The position numbers were made by a program, and so were the translations under genes. 8,281 nt of DNA, taken from assembly GCA_028288395.1 (NCBI GenBank), contig JAQBNV010000029.1, positions 1-8,281 on the forward strand, in the 5' to 3' direction. Origin of the DNA: Adhaeribacter sp. (lineage in GTDB: Bacteria; Bacteroidota; Bacteroidia; Cytophagales; Hymenobacteraceae). Positions 5,876 through 8,281 of the stretch are shown in pieces (positions within the stretch are counted from its first letter, which is position 1; the number at the start of each line of letters is the position of its first letter). The notes under the pieces were generated by a model. The model had not been told where the DNA came from. It did not search any database and saw only the letters and a list, made by a program, of their open reading frames with translations.

Positions 5876-5902
5876 AGGGTTCTGAATAATTCTCAGAGCC
5901 CT
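5876..5902. repeat. 10-bp hairpin just downstream of odhA
   Basis: AGGGTTCTGA (5876-5885) pairs with TCAGAGCCCT (5893-5902), with one G.T pair (5880/5898 on the plus strand, a C.A mismatch on the minus strand) and a seven-base loop. It begins about 30 bases past the odhA stop codon. No T-run follows in the direction of odhA transcription. Confidence 0.65.
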
Positions 5903-5932
5903 ACATTATCCGGTGTTTCACCTAATTACCAA

Positions 5933-8281
5933 CTAAATACTAAAAGCGGTCTCGATGATTTCACGTTGTTGCTTGCCGTGTACTTTGTTGTAACCGGTGG
6001 CCGGCGAAGCACTGGCCTTGCGGGCAACCACATCGGTCAGAATATTCTTATGGCGCAATGCCCGCACCATATAAGACCAGTAACCCATGTTAGATGGTTC
6101 TTCCTGTACCCAATACACTTTTGCGTCTTTGTACTTACTTAGTTGAGCCTCTAACTGCGTATGCGGGAACGGATGCAATTGCTCTAACCGGATAACGGCT
6201 ACGTCGGTGCGCTGGTTCTGCTGTTGCTGTTCCAGCAATTCGTAATAAAGCTTACCGGTACACAGCAATATTTTGTTCACCGCTGCAGGTTGGGCAAAGT
6301 TATCGCCAATTACCTCTTTAAAAGTACCGCTGGTAAAATCATCAATTGGCGATACGCACAAGGGGTGGCGCAGCATTGATTTAGGCGACATAATAACCAA
6401 AGGCTTCCGGAATGGCCAGGCTAGTTGCCGGCGTAAAATATGAAAGAAGTTGGCCGGCGTAGTTACGTTAGCCACCACAATATTATATTCGGCCGAAAGC
6501 TGCAGAAAACGTTCCGGACGGGCATTGGAGTGCTCTGGCCCCTGGCCTTCGTATCCGTGCGGCAACAGCATTACCACCCCGTTCATCCGCTGCCATTTGG
6601 TTTCGGAAGGAGTGATAAACTGGTCGATCATTACCTGGGCACCATTGGCAAAATCACCGAACTGCGCTTCCCAGATTACCAGGGCATTGGGATTGGCCAT
6701 GGCATAACCAAATTCAAAACCCAGCACCCCAAACTCCGAAAGCAGTGAGTTGTAAATCTGCATTTTTTCCTGGCCGGCGTCAATGTAATTCAGGCTGTTA
6801 TAGGCCTCGCTGGTTTCGGCATCGTGCAATACCGCGTGGCGGTGCGAGAAAGTACCCCGCTGCACATCCTGACCAGATAAACGCACAATTTTATTATCCA
6901 TTAAGATGGATCCGTACGCCAATAATTCGGCGGCCGCCCAGTTTAAAACCTTTTGGTTAAAGAACATTTCATGACGCTCTTTCAGCAGCTTCTCTATTTG
7001 CTTCAGGGGCTTAAAGCCTTCCGGAATAGTGCTGATGGCTTTGCCTACCTTTTCTACTACTGCTAAACTCACACTGGTATCCGGTGAGCTTTCAAAATCC
7101 TGGGGTACCGACCGGCGCAATTCGTGCCACTCTTTTTCCATGTTCTGGAAATTGTAAGGCAAAGGCTTTTGTTTTACCTGGTTCAGGCGATCCTGCAGCA
7201 TATCGCGGAACTCCTTATCCATTCTTTCGGCCAGTTGCGCATCCACATCGCCGCGATTAATTAAAGTTTTATTATAGATTTCGCGGGGGTTCGGATGCGT
7301 CGAAATGAGGTTATACAGCTGGGGCTGGGTAAATTTCGGCTCATCGCTTTCGTTGTGGCCGTGGCGGCGGTAGCACACCATATCGATAAAAATATCGTTG
7401 TTGTACTGCTGCCGGTATTCGGTAGCAATGCGCACGGCAAATACCACTGCTTCCGGATCGTCGCCGTTTACGTGCAATACCGGGGCATCCACAATCTTAG
7501 CCACGTCGGTGCTGTAAATAGACGAACGGGCATCTTCAAAATCGGTGGTAAAACCTACCTGGTTGTTTATCACAAAGTGGATGGTTCCGCCGGTGCTGTA
7601 ACCCTCCAGGTTCGACATCTGGGTAACTTCGTATACAATTCCCTGGCCAGCCAGGGCGGCATCACCATGAATCAGAATCGGCAGAATACTTTTGTAATCG
7701 TTGCCGTACATGGAGTCAACTTTGGCCCGTACAAACCCCTCTACTACCGGATTTACCGCTTCCAGGTGCGAAGGGTTAGGCGCCAGTTTCAGATTCACCA
7801 GGTTGCCCGACGACGTTTTAACTTCGCTGGAATAGCCCATGTGGTATTTCACATCGCCATCGCCCATGGTTAAATCCGGTACGGCGGTGCCTTCAAATTC
7901 GCTGAATATCTGCTCATAGGTTTTACCCATAATATTAGCCAGTACATTCAGGCGGCCCCGGTGGGCCATACCAATCACTACTTCTTTCACGCCCAGTTGC
8001 GAGCCCCGGTCGATAATGGCATCGAGGGCCGGGATGGTAGTTTCACCGCCTTCGAGCGAGAAGCGCTTTTGGCCTAAAAATTTGGTATGGAGGAAGTTCT
8101 CAAAAACAACCGCCTCGTTTAATTTAGATAAAATGCATTTTTTATATTCGTCTGACGGCTCGAAATGCAGGGATTCGTGTTCGATTTTTTGTTTAAACCA
8201 CTCCAGAATTTCCGGATCGCGGATATACATATATTCAAATCCGATGGTGCCTTCGTAGATTTTTTTAAGGGCGGCAATAAT
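5933..8281 (-). CDS. odhA: 2-oxoglutarate dehydrogenase E1 component (partial, N-terminus beyond the window)
   Basis: This thiamine-diphosphate enzyme decarboxylates 2-oxoglutarate and succinylates the lipoyl arm of OdhB. The frame is open to the right edge: 17 codons (IIAALKKIYEGTIGFEY) precede the internal Met at 8228-8230, so that Met is not the start and 782 residues are visible. E. coli SucA has 933, so roughly 130-150 residues should be missing, including the N-terminal E2-binding tail. Numbered from the internal Met, family motifs are MAHRGRLNVL (88-97), the cofactor site GDAALAGQG (189-197) with NNQVGF (222-227), CYRRHGHNESDEP (286-298), LSGQDVQRGTFSHRH (451-465), EAQFGDFANGAQ (521-532), GYEGQGPEHSNARPERF (559-575) and HPLCVSPIDDF (622-632). 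The catalytic parts appear complete. It heads the odhA-odhB-lpd cluster; the promoter must lie outside the window. Confidence 0.96.
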   Translation of the reverse strand: MIAALKKIYEGTIGFEYMYIRDPEILEWFKQKIEHESLHFEPSDEYKKCILSKLNEAVVFENFLHTKFLGQKRFSLEGGETTIPALDAIIDRGSQLGVKEVVIGMAHRGRLNVLANIMGKTYEQIFSEFEGTAVPDLTMGDGDVKYHMGYSSEVKTSSGNLVNLKLAPNPSHLEAVNPVVEGFVRAKVDSMYGNDYKSILPILIHGDAALAGQGIVYEVTQMSNLEGYSTGGTIHFVINNQVGFTTDFEDARSSIYSTDVAKIVDAPVLHVNGDDPEAVVFAVRIATEYRQQYNNDIFIDMVCYRRHGHNESDEPKFTQPQLYNLISTHPNPREIYNKTLINRGDVDAQLAERMDKEFRDMLQDRLNQVKQKPLPYNFQNMEKEWHELRRSVPQDFESSPDTSVSLAVVEKVGKAISTIPEGFKPLKQIEKLLKERHEMFFNQKVLNWAAAELLAYGSILMDNKIVRLSGQDVQRGTFSHRHAVLHDAETSEAYNSLNYIDAGQEKMQIYNSLLSEFGVLGFEFGYAMANPNALVIWEAQFGDFANGAQVMIDQFITPSETKWQRMNGVVMLLPHGYEGQGPEHSNARPERFLQLSAEYNIVVANVTTPANFFHILRRQLAWPFRKPLVIMSPKSMLRHPLCVSPIDDFTSGTFKEVIGDNFAQPAAVNKILLCTGKLYYELLEQQQQNQRTDVAVIRLEQLHPFPHTQLEAQLSKYKDAKVYWVQEEPSNMGYWSYMVRALRHKNILTDVVARKASASPATGYNKVHGKQQREIIETAFSI

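Larger units (their letters stand above)
5628..5932. other. 305-bp spacer between odhA and odhB
   Basis: No convincing gene lies here. The half next to odhA (5799-5902) holds inverted repeats: a 12-bp perfect hairpin at 5824-5851, a 10-bp one at 5876-5902 and a small ACAGT-AC-ACTGT palindrome at 5799-5810. The half next to odhB (5628-5795) is AT-rich and is the likely leader of odhB. I found no exact TAnnTTTG box on the minus strand. Two weak CAAA sites (5667 and 5685, plus strand) are too close together for a standard -33/-7 pair. Confidence 0.7.

Noticed and set aside
1..8281. Defence system, CRISPR, prophage, transposase or RNA gene
   Set aside because: I looked on both strands and saw no array of spaced repeats, no transposase or integrase motif, no terminal inverted repeats with a target duplication, and no tRNA or rRNA pattern.

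Overview
The window reads as ordinary chromosome of a Bacteroidota bacterium, most likely a Cytophagales/Hymenobacteraceae member (Adhaeribacter-, Pontibacter- or Rufibacter-like). The grounds are a recognisable type IX secretion C-terminal sorting-domain remnant, two promoters of the Bacteroidota TTTG / TAnnTTTG type, A-rich leaders without strong Shine-Dalgarno sites, and the style of the proteins. The genus is inference; no ribosomal RNA or other marker is present.

Layout: nearly everything is transcribed leftwards (minus strand). The right 5.8 kb hold the 2-oxoglutarate dehydrogenase complex in order of transcription: odhA (E1o, cut by the right edge), a 305-bp spacer with two hairpins, odhB (E2o with two lipoyl domains), a 114-bp spacer, lpd (E3), then a strong intrinsic terminator at 2402-2441. 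Together these proteins oxidatively decarboxylate 2-oxoglutarate to succinyl-CoA, passing electrons from the lipoyl arm of E2 through E3 to NAD+. No consensus promoter is visible ahead of odhB or lpd, which suggests read-through from upstream of odhA.

From about 1800 to 2400 there is no intact gene. This stretch holds a minus-strand Bacteroidota promoter, a 33-bp near-perfect palindrome of REP-like appearance, the last 29 codons of a T9SS sorting domain, and a multiply frameshifted remnant of the C-terminal end of another, unidentified protein. Left of it lie a DUF3616 protein with an internal repeat resembling beta-propeller blades and a GNAT acetyltransferase. The start codon of the GNAT gene lies inside a 51-bp palindrome whose other arm carries the -7 box of a likely promoter for the same gene. 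At the left edge the last 46 codons of an unidentified plus-strand gene end exactly where the GNAT stop codon begins.

I see no defence system, CRISPR array, intact mobile element or RNA gene. The most interesting items are the promoter/start-codon palindrome (639-689), the decayed-gene graveyard with its leftover promoter (1800-2340), and the duplicated lipoyl domain and unusual E1/E3-binding domain in OdhB.
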